This document shows positions 16,064-24,627 of a stretch of DNA of 64,000 nucleotides, piece by piece (within the stretch, counting starts at the first letter, position 1; each line of letters starts with the position of its first letter). Source of the stretch: Oscillatoria sp. FACHB-1407 (GTDB taxonomy: Bacteria; Cyanobacteriota; Cyanobacteriia; Elainellales; Elainellaceae); NCBI RefSeq assembly GCF_014697545.1, contig NZ_JACJSA010000002.1:62001-126000 (forward strand), in the 5' to 3' direction. The notes below the pieces were generated by a model. It was not told the origin of the DNA and made no database searches. It saw only the letters and a program-made list of their open reading frames with translations. Position numbers and translations under genes: made by a program.

Positions 16064-18085
16064 CTAGTCGCGAATACAACTCAAATTAACGTCTCCGTCA
16101 ACGGAGTTGCCGTTTTGCCAGTTGCTTCGCTTGAGAGCCCCATTGGCGGAAATAAAGGTTCCCTGACCATGGCATCTGCCATTGCGAAACTCACCGATAT
16201 AGCGATCGCCCCCTGCAAATGAGAGGGTTCCTAATCCATTAAAAGCATTATTTTGAAATTGTCCAAGATAATTGCTGTAGTTTGTGTTTGCAGGATAGGT
16301 GTATTGACCACAACCACTAAATTCGCCGTTTTGAAATCCCCCGTCATAGCGACTGCCATTGGGGAAGAGCAACGTTCCCTGGCGATCGCTCGGCAAGTTT
16401 CCCTGTAGTCTGCCAAAGTACTGCGTGCCATCCGGGTAGATCAGCGGATTAACGAGTTGAGTTTTGGGCTGAAATGCCTGACAGGGCAGATTGAGCAACA
16501 ACACCTTTGACAAAGACTGCTGCGCCGGAGTGAAGACCGTCCTCAACCCGGTCATCTGTACCAGTGAGGGGTGCCCAATCGGTAAGACCCTAAACAGGGC
16601 GGGGATGCCGATGATGAGGGCTACCACCGCGCCAATACCGAGCCAGGCCGGTTGATGGGTCAGGCGAGCCAGGGAGAGGGGCGATCGCCCCTTTGTCTTT
16701 GACGTGGATGAAAGTGGGTCAGGGTCAATGCGAGTCGGGGGAAGGGGGTGCGTAACTGGCGAGATAGCGGCAGGTCGGTCTAGAGGCATGACCACGGGCG
16801 TAGACACAACCTTCTCAGGCACTTGTTCTTCTGGCAGTGGTTCAAATGGGTCAACGGTTGCATCTTCAAGTGGTGATGCTGCTGAGGGGGGTGATGTTGT
16901 ACCTCCATTCACCCATGCACCAGACCCAGACTGGACGGGTTGTGCGGGTTGCCCCGATGGCGGTGATCCCGATTGCGCTGATTGCCCCGATATTACAGTT
17001 GGCGTATCCTCCGTGACCTCCTCAAGCTGTGTTACTGCCATCAACGGTTGGGATGGGTTGGCTAAGTTGGTGACGGATGTTTCTAATGGACGGACTAAGT
17101 CTGTAGCAATGACTGGGTTGGTAACGCCTCCATTGGGCGCGGGAGCCAGTGGAGATGGAGGTTGGCTCAACCGGAGAGCTTTAGCCGCACTCATGGAGGC
17201 AACGTCTGGTGGAGCGTGAGACTCGACTTCAGCCAACAAATCCGGATGGCGTGTAAATAGCTCATCGAGAGCTTGCAGCACCTCGGTTGCTGACTGATAG
17301 CGATCTTTGAAGTGATAGCGCACCAGGCGATCGAGAATGGCAGCCAGATCGGGTCTGATCTGCTGTGCCCAGGGTTGCCAGACTAGTTCTCCCGTCTCGA
17401 CATCATCTTGCAACTGCCCCGGCAACAGCCCAGTTGCTGCTTGTAAGCTGATGATGCCCAGTGCATAGAGGTCGCTGTTGGGTCGAGGTTTGCCGTGATT
17501 TTGTTCGGTGGGCATGTAGCCCGGTGTCCCGACAGCGATCGTAATGTTGGATTGTCCTGTGTTTGAGCGTTGTGTGCGAATCTGTTTAACAGTGCCAAAG
17601 TCAACCAGCACCAGCCTTTGATCGGGTTGTCGTCGAATCAAATTTTCGGGCTTGATATCCCGATGAATTACCCCGCATTGATGCACAAATTCCAAAACAC
17701 TGAGGGCATCCCGCAGCAGTTGGCAGACCTGCGCTTCAGACCAGCGATACCCCATTTGTAGCTCGTGGGTGAGGGTGTGTCCCTCGATGAGATCTTGTAC
17801 GAGGTAAAACTCTCGCTCTTCTTCAAAGTAGGCAAGCAGGCGAGGAATCTGGTCGTGGGTGCCTAATTTCTCTAAAATCTCGGCTTCAGTCGAAAACAAA
17901 CGTCTGGCGTTTTCGAGGAACTTGGAGTCGCTGCTGGCGGGTCTGAGATGTTTGACAACACAACGGGGGTTGCCGGGACGACGAGTGTCTTCAGCAATGT
18001 AGGTTTGTCCAAACCCTCCTTTTGCTAGAGTTTGAACCACACGGTAGCGTCTGTCTAATAAACTGCCTGGTTTTAGGGTTGCCAT
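16064..18085 (-). CDS. Ser/Thr protein kinase with transmembrane segment and C-terminal MORN repeats
   Basis: 673 residues. The kinase domain (about 14-285) has a glycine loop AKGGFGQTY, the Lys in CVVKHL, HRDIKPENL with the catalytic Asp, DFG in VLVDFGTVKQI, and a TPGYMPTEQ activation end. It therefore looks active. A long Pro/Ser/Thr-rich linker follows, then one membrane helix (about 483-503, GIGAVVALIIGIPALF). Beyond it are three to four MORN units (about 549-660: YFGRLQGNL, YDGGFQNGEFSGCGQYTYP, YLGQFQNNAFNGLGTLSF, YIGEFRNGRCHGQGTFI). The MORN part should lie outside the plasma membrane. Such kinases are common in cyanobacteria. The ligand is unknown. Confidence 0.93.
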   Translation of the reverse strand: MATLKPGSLLDRRYRVVQTLAKGGFGQTYIAEDTRRPGNPRCVVKHLRPASSDSKFLENARRLFSTEAEILEKLGTHDQIPRLLAYFEEEREFYLVQDLIEGHTLTHELQMGYRWSEAQVCQLLRDALSVLEFVHQCGVIHRDIKPENLIRRQPDQRLVLVDFGTVKQIRTQRSNTGQSNITIAVGTPGYMPTEQNHGKPRPNSDLYALGIISLQAATGLLPGQLQDDVETGELVWQPWAQQIRPDLAAILDRLVRYHFKDRYQSATEVLQALDELFTRHPDLLAEVESHAPPDVASMSAAKALRLSQPPSPLAPAPNGGVTNPVIATDLVRPLETSVTNLANPSQPLMAVTQLEEVTEDTPTVISGQSAQSGSPPSGQPAQPVQSGSGAWVNGGTTSPPSAASPLEDATVDPFEPLPEEQVPEKVVSTPVVMPLDRPAAISPVTHPLPPTRIDPDPLSSTSKTKGRSPLSLARLTHQPAWLGIGAVVALIIGIPALFRVLPIGHPSLVQMTGLRTVFTPAQQSLSKVLLLNLPCQAFQPKTQLVNPLIYPDGTQYFGRLQGNLPSDRQGTLLFPNGSRYDGGFQNGEFSGCGQYTYPANTNYSNYLGQFQNNAFNGLGTLSFAGGDRYIGEFRNGRCHGQGTFISANGALKRSNWQNGNSVDGDVNLSCIRD

Positions 18086-18406
18086 CTAAGCCCAAATAAC
18101 AGCAACTCTAACCATATTAACTATCATTTTCACCAGTTTCGATTCAAAGGTGAAGGTTAAACGGTAGATTATCCAACCCTTTCAAGAATTTTTTCTCAAA
18201 AGAACGCAGGAACTGATCTGTTTTTGGCTCTTTTCATGTGGCTCTGGTATAGAGCGTGAGGCAGGTTCTGACTTATTGGCTCATCCTTTGGGATGAAGTG
18301 TAGCCCTATCAGAAGCCTTAAGCTAAGTAGTCGTTTTTCTTCGTTTGAGGCAGATTTGCTGATTCACTCATCCTGAAAAGCGATCGCCCACACACCCCTG
18401 CCATTT
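18086..18406. other. Divergent promoter region
   Basis: The ~320-bp spacer between the kinase (minus) and the FAD oxidoreductase (plus) contains no open frame of interest and no match to the repeat families. It should hold both promoters. I could not pick out reliable -10/-35 pairs. Confidence 0.4.
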
Positions 18407-20470
18407 ATGCTGCATCGGTATCTCCGTAATCTTTTTCTCCGGCGTCATAGAACCTGGCTGACCAGCATTGGCATTAGTGCTGCGTTGTTAGACCCCCTTC
18501 TATCGCCTGTCTTGGCGCAATCCTATCAAATCCCCGATCGAGAAGTCAGTTGTGAAGTATTGGTAGTCGGTGGAGGATTGGCGGGAGCTGCTGCTGCCTA
18601 TGAGGGGCTATTGGCAGGGCGAACGGTTTGTCTGACTGAAATTACCGATTGGGTGGGTGGACAGATTTCATCTCAAGGCACCTCAGCACTGGATGAACGC
18701 CCAACGCAGCGATCGCTCTCCTTTTATCCACGCGGTTATCTCGAATTGCGGAACCGGATTCAACGTCACTATCGTCAAACCGACCCTGGAGATTGTTGGG
18801 TGAGCGAAACCTGCTTCATGCCAGAGGATGGGCACGAGATTTTGTATGACATCCTGCGGGATGCAGCGCGACAGGGCAGAGGTGAACTGAAGTGGTTTCC
18901 CTCGACGGTGATTAAGACGCTGGATAGCTCCGGTTCGCAAATTCAGGGGGCGATCGCCATTCAACATCGCCCAGCAGCAGGTGCGCCTCCGCTCAATACG
19001 TTGCCACTGTCGCAAACCATTGAGGATTGGTATCGCTACGAAGATTCGGCTCAATTTGAGAAGACCGTGATTCGGTTTGTGCCGCAGCAACCCAGGCGAT
19101 CGCGCAATCAGGCGCAACAGCCACGACCCGCCGAGTGGTATGTGATCGACGCAACTGAGACAGGTGAAATCATTGCCTTAGCCGATGTGCCCTATCGTCT
19201 GGGCATTGATGCGCGATCGCACCTGGAACCCTCGTCCTCCAGTTCGACGAACGATCCCTACTGCACCCAGGGCTTCACCTACACCTTTGCGATGGAGGCG
19301 ACCGAACAGCCGCAAACTCATGTCATGCCCTCCTTCTACCCGCAATATCAGCCCTACTACAGCTACGAGTTGCCCCGATTAGCCGACTTTGAGTTGGTGT
19401 TTACCTACCGCCGCATCTTCAGTGCAGAGGAACCACCAGAGGGTCGCCGCTCGATTCAGGACTATGAGGTGAATCCGGGCGACATCTCCATGCAGAACTG
19501 GACGTGGGGCAATGACTATCGACCGGGCACCGCTCAGGACAACCTGGTCTACAGCCGTGACCAACTCCAGGCGACGGGACAACTCTCGCCTAATGGCTGG
19601 ACGGGTGGGTTACGGACGGAAACCCTCCGCAGAGCCGAAGAACATGCACTGGGTTACTTCTACTGGTTGGTGGCGGGAACGACCGACTCTCAACTGGGTG
19701 AAGGGGTAAAACAACTCCACCCCAACAACCGCTATCTCAGTGGCTTGAATTCTCCCATGGGGACAGTTCACGGGCTATCCAAATATCCCTACATGCGAGA
19801 GGGTCGGCGAATTATCGGTCGTCCGACCTCCAGTTATTCCCAGGGCTTTATGGTGTGGGAGATTGACATCTCGCGTCGCGACTATCGGGATCCCTATTAC
19901 CAACAGACACTTGCCCCAAACACGTATCGAAGTCTGCTGATAGCGATCGCCGGATTAGAGGCAACCTCAATTGTCGGTGGGACGCGACCCATTGAGCAGG
20001 CAACTCGACGGACGCGATCGACTATCTATCCCGATTCCGTTGGTATTGGGCACTATGCGATCGACTTTCACCCCTGCATGACCCTGTCACCACCAGAAGC
20101 TCCTGGCAACACTGAGCGGGCGGGTGAACGGCGCGGAGCAGGTAACGCCTATCCGTTCCAGATTCCACTGCGGGCTATGATTCCCCAAAAGATTGATAAC
20201 CTGCTGGTTGCAGGCAAGAGCATTGCCACCAGTCATATTGCGGCGGCTGCCTATCGGGTTCACTCCTTTGAGTGGTCATCGGGATCTGCTGCCGGAAATA
20301 CGGCTGCCTTTGCCCTGGAACAGGGCATCCTGCCCTACCAACTGGTGGATCAACTGCCATCACGAGAGCCTCAACTGGAGGTATTGCAGCAACGACTCCA
20401 GCAGCAAGGCAACCCCACAGCATTCCCCAATACATCTGTGTTTAATGAGTCGTGGGAAGGGTGGCAGTAG
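18407..20470 (+). CDS. Exported FAD-dependent oxidoreductase
   Basis: 687 residues. The N-terminus (RRHRTWLTSIGISAALLDPLLSPVLAQ) is a signal peptide, so the protein acts outside the cytoplasm. A Rossmann FAD-binding motif follows at once (CEVLVVGGGLAGAAAAYEGLLAGRTVCLTE), then DWVGGQISSQGTS. The C-terminal half has the second FAD contact (PQKIDNLLVAGKSIATSH) and AYRVHSFEWSSGSAAG. It belongs to the FAD_oxidored family, which covers xanthan-lyase-like and other extracellular oxidoreductases of unknown substrate. The start is the first ATG before the signal. No close partner gene on the same strand. Confidence 0.88.
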   Translation: MLHRYLRNLFLRRHRTWLTSIGISAALLDPLLSPVLAQSYQIPDREVSCEVLVVGGGLAGAAAAYEGLLAGRTVCLTEITDWVGGQISSQGTSALDERPTQRSLSFYPRGYLELRNRIQRHYRQTDPGDCWVSETCFMPEDGHEILYDILRDAARQGRGELKWFPSTVIKTLDSSGSQIQGAIAIQHRPAAGAPPLNTLPLSQTIEDWYRYEDSAQFEKTVIRFVPQQPRRSRNQAQQPRPAEWYVIDATETGEIIALADVPYRLGIDARSHLEPSSSSSTNDPYCTQGFTYTFAMEATEQPQTHVMPSFYPQYQPYYSYELPRLADFELVFTYRRIFSAEEPPEGRRSIQDYEVNPGDISMQNWTWGNDYRPGTAQDNLVYSRDQLQATGQLSPNGWTGGLRTETLRRAEEHALGYFYWLVAGTTDSQLGEGVKQLHPNNRYLSGLNSPMGTVHGLSKYPYMREGRRIIGRPTSSYSQGFMVWEIDISRRDYRDPYYQQTLAPNTYRSLLIAIAGLEATSIVGGTRPIEQATRRTRSTIYPDSVGIGHYAIDFHPCMTLSPPEAPGNTERAGERRGAGNAYPFQIPLRAMIPQKIDNLLVAGKSIATSHIAAAAYRVHSFEWSSGSAAGNTAAFALEQGILPYQLVDQLPSREPQLEVLQQRLQQQGNPTAFPNTSVFNESWEGWQ

Positions 20471-20638
20471 AAGCGGGAAGGGAAAAAAGAAGAAGGGATA
20501 AAAGGAATGGGGAGTGATGGGGTGATGGAGTGATGGGTTGCAATTCCCTCCCCTACTCCCTCACTCCTCACTTCAAGTTAGACTGATAAGGTGGAGTATT
20601 GATGTATTTTTGTTAAGTCGCTTTTAGATCAATTGCTT

Positions 20639-20962
20639 ATGACGACGGTAAAAGTAGCAACCTATGCAATGGCAACTGCGCCCACGGTGGCTCCCGATAA
20701 GTCTAGCCAAGTGACTCGCAAGCCTTATCCCAACTACAAAGTCATCGTGTTAAATGATGATTTCAATACCTTTGAGCACGTTGCTGCGTGTTTGATGAAA
20801 TATATTCCCTGTATGACAAGCGATCGCGCCTGGGACCTAACGAATCAGGTTCACTTTGAGGGGCAGGCGACGGTTTGGGTCGGTCCTCAAGAGCCAGCAG
20901 AGCTTTATCACATGCAGTTGAGCCGTGCCGGGTTGACGATGGCTCCGTTAGAACAGGCGTAG
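20639..20962 (+). CDS. clpS: ATP-dependent Clp protease adaptor ClpS
   Basis: 107 residues. ClpS binds N-degron substrates and delivers them to the ClpC/ClpA ATPase. The fold is recognised by YKVIVLNDDFNTFEHVAACLMKYIP, where the NDD and the following residues line the N-degron pocket, then the AWDLTNQVHFEGQATVWVGPQEPAELYHMQL helix and strand. The first ~30 residues are a flexible Ala/Thr-rich tail. The start is the ATG at 20639 (MTTVKVATY). It converges on the J-domain gene, which heads a block with three clp genes on the opposite strand, so protein-quality genes cluster here. Confidence 0.93.
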   Translation: MTTVKVATYAMATAPTVAPDKSSQVTRKPYPNYKVIVLNDDFNTFEHVAACLMKYIPCMTSDRAWDLTNQVHFEGQATVWVGPQEPAELYHMQLSRAGLTMAPLEQA

Positions 20963-21002
20963 GTATTGGACAAGAGGTGGTTCCCTCAGCCCTCAGCACT
21001 TC

Positions 21003-21689
21003 CTAATAAATTTCGATCTGCTCGATGCGGCGGAAATCTCGCTCGACCTCATACCACAGGGCTTTGTTGTGGGGATCGGTGCGCAAAGCCTTTTTGAGGT
21101 AAATCCGGGCTTTCTCCGATTGCTTGGCGTCTACCAGATGTCGCCCAAAGCGTTGATAGGTGATGGCTTGCCACTGCCGCACTTCGGTGTCGTTGGGCAA
21201 GCGTTGCGCTAACCCCTCTACCAGGGCGATCGCTCTAGGATAACGCTGTGCTCGTAACAACCGTTGCAACTGCTCATAGGAATTTTGTTTGAGGTCATAG
21301 TCCGTTTGCGAGATCTCAGGGTTGCGCTCAATCGGCGGAGCTTTGCGCGTGATTTTGACCTGTGCTGGTGATTTAGATGCCGCAGATTTAGCTGTGGAGG
21401 GGGAAGGCGATCGCGTCTTGGAAGAGGTTGATGATGAGGCAGCCGATGGGGTGGATTTCGGTTTTGCCTTACTCCCCTTCTCATCAGAAGTTTGCTTGGG
21501 TTGAACCGCCTCCATCAAGATTCGGTAGGCTTCGCTCAGTTGAATAAATTTTTCTTTTGCCTGCTGCTGATTATCAGGATTGACATCCGGGTGATATTGC
21601 CGTGCCAAACGCCGATAAGACGCTTTAATCTCATCATAAGACGCGCCAGTCCTCAACCCTAATAATCGATAACAGTCCGCCAGGTTCAT
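21003..21689 (-). CDS. J-domain protein with TPR-like C-terminus
   Basis: 228 residues. The J domain is N-terminal (about 3-66): CYRLLGLRTGASYDEIKASYRRLARQYHPDVNPD has the HPD motif needed to stimulate DnaK ATPase. A low-complexity Lys/Ser/Pro linker (about 72-115) follows. The C-terminal ~110 residues are helical and TPR-like (YEQLQRLLRAQRYPRAIALVEGLAQRLP, QWQAITYQRFGRHLVDAKQSEKARIYLKKALRTDPHN). It is not a full DnaJ because no Gly/Phe or zinc-finger region is present, so it is probably a specialised DnaK co-chaperone. It lies 96 bp downstream of clpP on the same strand. Confidence 0.92.
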   Translation of the reverse strand: MNLADCYRLLGLRTGASYDEIKASYRRLARQYHPDVNPDNQQQAKEKFIQLSEAYRILMEAVQPKQTSDEKGSKAKPKSTPSAASSSTSSKTRSPSPSTAKSAASKSPAQVKITRKAPPIERNPEISQTDYDLKQNSYEQLQRLLRAQRYPRAIALVEGLAQRLPNDTEVRQWQAITYQRFGRHLVDAKQSEKARIYLKKALRTDPHNKALWYEVERDFRRIEQIEIY

Positions 21690-21785
21690 TTGCTGAGAAA
21701 AAATGGCAGAATCATTCCAAATTCTGCCATCTCCTACGTAAAATTAACAGCTCGAACAGTAAATATGTCACTCTGAAACTGATCT

Positions 21786-22379
21786 TTAGGGAGTCTGTTC
21801 GACTACGCGATCGATCAGTCCGTATTCTTTGGCTTCGTCAGCCGACATGAAATAGTCGCGATCGGTGTCTTTCTGAATCTGTTCAATGGTTTTGCCCGTG
21901 TGGTGCGCCAACATTTCGTTGAGTTCGCTCCGCATCCGCAAAATTTGCCGAGCTTCGATTTCGATGTCAGTCGCCTGACCCCGTGCACCGCCCAGCGGTT
22001 GGTGAATCATGATGCGTGAGTGGGGTAGAGCTAACCGCTTACCACGGCTACCTGCTGCGAGCAGAAACGCACCCATCGAAGCCGCTAGACCAACACAGAT
22101 CGTCACCACTTCGGATTTGATGTGCTGCATCGTGTCGTAGATTGCCATCCCTGCGGTGACAGAGCCACCGGGTGAGTTGATGTAGAGGTAGATGGGCTTG
22201 CTGGAGTCATCGGAATCGAGATAGAGCATATAGGCGACGATCGCATTGGCAATGCCATCATCGACTTCTTCTGCTAGGAAGATAATGCGCTCCCGAAAGA
22301 GCCGTTCATAAATGCTGATCCACTGCTCATAGGAGCTACCTGGAAGGCGATAGGGAACACTGGGGATACCGATAGGCAT
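21786..22379 (-). CDS. clpP: ATP-dependent Clp protease proteolytic subunit, active (ClpP3-like)
   Basis: 197 residues. The catalytic triad is complete: Ser101 in GLAASMGAF, His126 in [10 protein letters not shown] and Asp175 in [13 protein letters not shown]. The N-terminus ([14 protein letters not shown]) and the [12 protein letters not shown] handle match the cyanobacterial subunit partnered with ClpR. In cyanobacteria ClpP3 and ClpR form a mixed double ring driven by ClpC, an essential housekeeping protease. It is third in the order clpR, clpR-like, clpP on the minus strand with short gaps (19 and 51 bp), so a single operon is likely. Confidence 0.95.
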   Translation of the reverse strand: MPIGIPSVPYRLPGSSYEQWISIYERLFRERIIFLAEEVDDGIANAIVAYMLYLDSDDSSKPIYLYINSPGGSVTAGMAIYDTMQHIKSEVVTICVGLAASMGAFLLAAGSRGKRLALPHSRIMIHQPLGGARGQATDIEIEARQILRMRSELNEMLAHHTGKTIEQIQKDTDRDYFMSADEAKEYGLIDRVVEQTP

Positions 22380-22430
22380 AGTTCTAAGGAGGGTAAGGAG
22401 TGTAGTGAATAGGAAGGAGTAGCCGTTGTC

Positions 22431-23099
22431 TCAAGACAGGGTACTGGCGAGCTTGGGTAGCTCTTTGGTGCTCTCTAAAACCCGGTCAATCAAGCCATAT
22501 TCCTTCGCTTCTTGAGGAGACATATAAAAGGTGCGATCGGTATCCTTGAGAATTTTATCAACCGATTGCCCTGTCTTCTGGGAGAAGATATCCAAAATTA
22601 ACGCCTTCTTCTCCAGCATCTCAGCAGCATTGACCTGAATATCCGTAGCTTGCCCCTGAGTGCCGAGTTTGGGTGTTTCCAAAGCAATCAGGGAATGGGG
22701 GAGACTGGCACGTTTTCCTTTGGAACCCGATGCCAGGATGAGAGCTGCCATCCCGACTGCTTGCCCTAAGCAGATGGTCAACACCTCTGACTTAATGTGT
22801 TGGATCGTGTCATACACCGCCAGTCCAGCCGTGATCGAAATCATTCCGGCAGTTACCGATGCCATGCCTGCGGCGATCGGGTCGCCCAGAGAATTGATAT
22901 AGAGGTAAATGGGCTTACTCTGGTCTTGCGACTCCAGATATAACATTCCAGAAATGAGTGAGTTCGCCACGCCATCGGTCAGGGGCTGATTGAGAAACAG
23001 GATACGCTCCTGGCTCAGCCGTGTATAGATGTTGATCCATTGCCAGTAGGGGCTACCGGGAATGTTGTACGGGACTCGCAAAATATCATCAACAGGCAT
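22431..23099 (-). CDS. Second ClpR-like, catalytically inactive Clp subunit with an insertion
   Basis: 222 residues. It is clearly ClpP-like, but all three catalytic residues are replaced: Ser to Gly116 (GQAVGMAAL), His to Glu141 (IALETPKL) and Asp to Thr190 (DTDRTFYM). Relative to ClpP it has about 14 extra residues before the handle, built of three 7-residue units (AAGMASV, TAGMISI, TAGLAVY). It sits between clpR and clpP, only 19 bp from clpR. It may be a structural subunit of a mixed ClpP/R ring. Similar inserted forms exist in other cyanobacteria as far as I recall. It is distinct from the clpR next to it. Confidence 0.85.
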   Translation of the reverse strand: MPVDDILRVPYNIPGSPYWQWINIYTRLSQERILFLNQPLTDGVANSLISGMLYLESQDQSKPIYLYINSLGDPIAAGMASVTAGMISITAGLAVYDTIQHIKSEVLTICLGQAVGMAALILASGSKGKRASLPHSLIALETPKLGTQGQATDIQVNAAEMLEKKALILDIFSQKTGQSVDKILKDTDRTFYMSPQEAKEYGLIDRVLESTKELPKLASTLS

Positions 23100-23118
23100 A
23101 GCAATGCTCTCAAACAGG

Positions 23119-23808
23119 TTAGATCAATGAAGGAACGGGAGTCGGCAGATCTTTAACCCCTTCTAAAACGCGATCGATCAGCCCGTATTCCTTTGCCTCC
23201 TGTGGGGTCAGGTAAAACATGCGATCGGTGTCTTTAGCAAGTTTTTCGGGGGACTGACCCGTATTTTTGGAGAAGATATCAAGGGTTGCGGCTCGGTTCG
23301 CCAAAACTTCTTTCGCCCGAATTTGAACATCGCTGGCCTGACTGCGTCCAAATCCTGTCTTGGGTTGATTGAGCACGATTGTGGCGTGGGGCAAGCTGGC
23401 GCGAAAGCCTTTGGTCCCAGCCGACAGGATCATGGCAGCTGTGCCCATGGCTTGACCGATGCAAATCGTATGGACGGGCGGCTTGATGTAGTTAATCGTG
23501 TCACAAATGGCAAAAGCTTCTGTTTCGTAGCCGATCGCCTCTCCGCCATACCAGGAAGTGCCTGTGGAGTTGATGTAGAAGAAGATGGGCTTCTCAGGAT
23601 CGTCAAATTGCAGGTACAACAACTGAGCAATAATCAGCTTGGTGACATCGACCCCCATCTGACGCTTGTAGTCATCGGACGAGACGAGGGGCAACCCCAG
23701 GTAAACAATACGCTCCTTCAAAAGCAGCGAAGGGAGATCAGGTGGGGGAGTCCGGTAGTAGGCATCCCCACCATAGTAATTCGATTGAACAGCCTTAATT
23801 GAACTCAT
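23119..23808 (-). CDS. clpR: Clp protease non-catalytic subunit ClpR
   Basis: 229 residues. It matches cyanobacterial ClpR: INSTGTSWYGGEAIGYETEAFAICDTINYIKPPVHTICIGQAMG is the family's signature region. The triad is lost: Ser to Gly122 (GQAMGTAAM), His to Asn147 (IVLNQPKTG) and Asp to Met197 (DTDRMFYL). ClpR joins ClpP3 in mixed rings and supports assembly but not cleavage. The first ~25 residues (SSIKAVQSNYYGGDAYYRTPPP) are the usual ClpR-specific extension. It heads the clpR, clpR-like, clpP operon. Confidence 0.93.
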   Translation of the reverse strand: MSSIKAVQSNYYGGDAYYRTPPPDLPSLLLKERIVYLGLPLVSSDDYKRQMGVDVTKLIIAQLLYLQFDDPEKPIFFYINSTGTSWYGGEAIGYETEAFAICDTINYIKPPVHTICIGQAMGTAAMILSAGTKGFRASLPHATIVLNQPKTGFGRSQASDVQIRAKEVLANRAATLDIFSKNTGQSPEKLAKDTDRMFYLTPQEAKEYGLIDRVLEGVKDLPTPVPSLI

Positions 23809-24247
23809 AGATTCAAACCGCCTGGGCAGTTGCCTGAAACAATGGCATTATTTCTAACATAGTAGCGTGAACCTAGAGTCGCTTTTGGATTTGGGCAGTT
23901 AGGGGTATCCGAACAGAGGGAGGAGGAGGAAGGATAAAGGATGAAGGATGAAGGATAAAAGAGAAGAAAGGATAAAGGATGAAGGATAAAAAAGAGAAGA
24001 GGCGCGATTTATCGCGTCTGTCCGAATAAAAGGTTGATCTCCCCGGTCTCTTGTTGAGCATCCTAAAAAGGGGTTGGATTTTCTATTACAGAGACCAGGG
24101 AGCTAGGAGAAAGTCACACATGGAGTTTATTAGCTGCTCAACAAATTTGACTCGATCTCGTTTATCAATTTCTCCTGGGTATTGGTTATTTTCTGCTGAT
24201 CTGAGGATAATTGGATTAAAAAGCTTCTAACACCCTGATTAACTACC
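23809..24247. other. Intergenic region with heptamer repeats (23930-23999)
   Basis: Between clpR and the EACC1-like gene. The segment 23930-23999 is a run of GGATAAAGGATGAAG units, the complement of the TCATCCT/TTATCCT class, broken by AGAGAAGA tracts. The rest is AT-rich. No gene is supported: the open frame on the minus strand here is a translation of the repeat. Confidence 0.65.
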
Positions 24248-24622
24248 ATGTCCTCTGGTAACATCAAGCTGACGATCGCCTTTATTGACCCTGACCTCGA
24301 TTTGGACGAACGCGAGGAGCAGACGCAACGCTTCATCGCTGAATTGAAGGAATTGGATGAAATTAATACGGTCGATCGCGTGCCTGATCCCAATCCACCG
24401 GAAGGCAATAAAGCGATCGCCAGTTTTTTGATGGGTATTTTGACCACCGAGGTGAATCCTGCAAATGCCGCAAAATTACTGGGGTTTCTGGGCGATCGCC
24501 TGGGCAATAAACCGATTGAGCTATCAGTAGAAGGTAACGGTAAGAAGCTGTCTGTGAAAGCCAGTAGCCGTGAAGAGTTAACTGCTGCCATCCAAGCTGA
24601 CAAAGAGTTTATTGATGGCTAG
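24248..24622 (+). CDS. EACC1-like small protein (effector-associated constant component)
   Basis: 124 residues. The plan fits the EACC1 family described in surveys of bacterial conflict systems. A first strand (IKLTIAFIDP) is followed by an acidic helix (QTQRFIAELKEL), a Pro/Gly-containing turn (DPNPPEGNKA), a long hydrophobic helix and the LGFLGDRLGNKPIELSVEGNGKKLSVKASSREEL strand pair. EACC1 is usually found next to an effector gene such as a caspase-like peptidase, and here the next gene (5 nt later) is exactly that. The assignment rests on pattern and context, not on a search. Its role is unknown; it may couple recognition to effector activation. No signal peptide or membrane segment. Confidence 0.65.
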   Translation: MSSGNIKLTIAFIDPDLDLDEREEQTQRFIAELKELDEINTVDRVPDPNPPEGNKAIASFLMGILTTEVNPANAAKLLGFLGDRLGNKPIELSVEGNGKKLSVKASSREELTAAIQADKEFIDG

Positions 24623-24627
24623 ATGAC

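Noticed and set aside
23873-24061. A minus-strand frame beside clpR
   Set aside because: It reads through a heptamer repeat (LSFILYPFFSFILHPSS) and is not a gene.
24130-24603. A 157-codon minus-strand frame over the EACC1-like gene
   Set aside because: It is antisense to a coherent plus-strand gene that is tightly coupled to the caspase gene.
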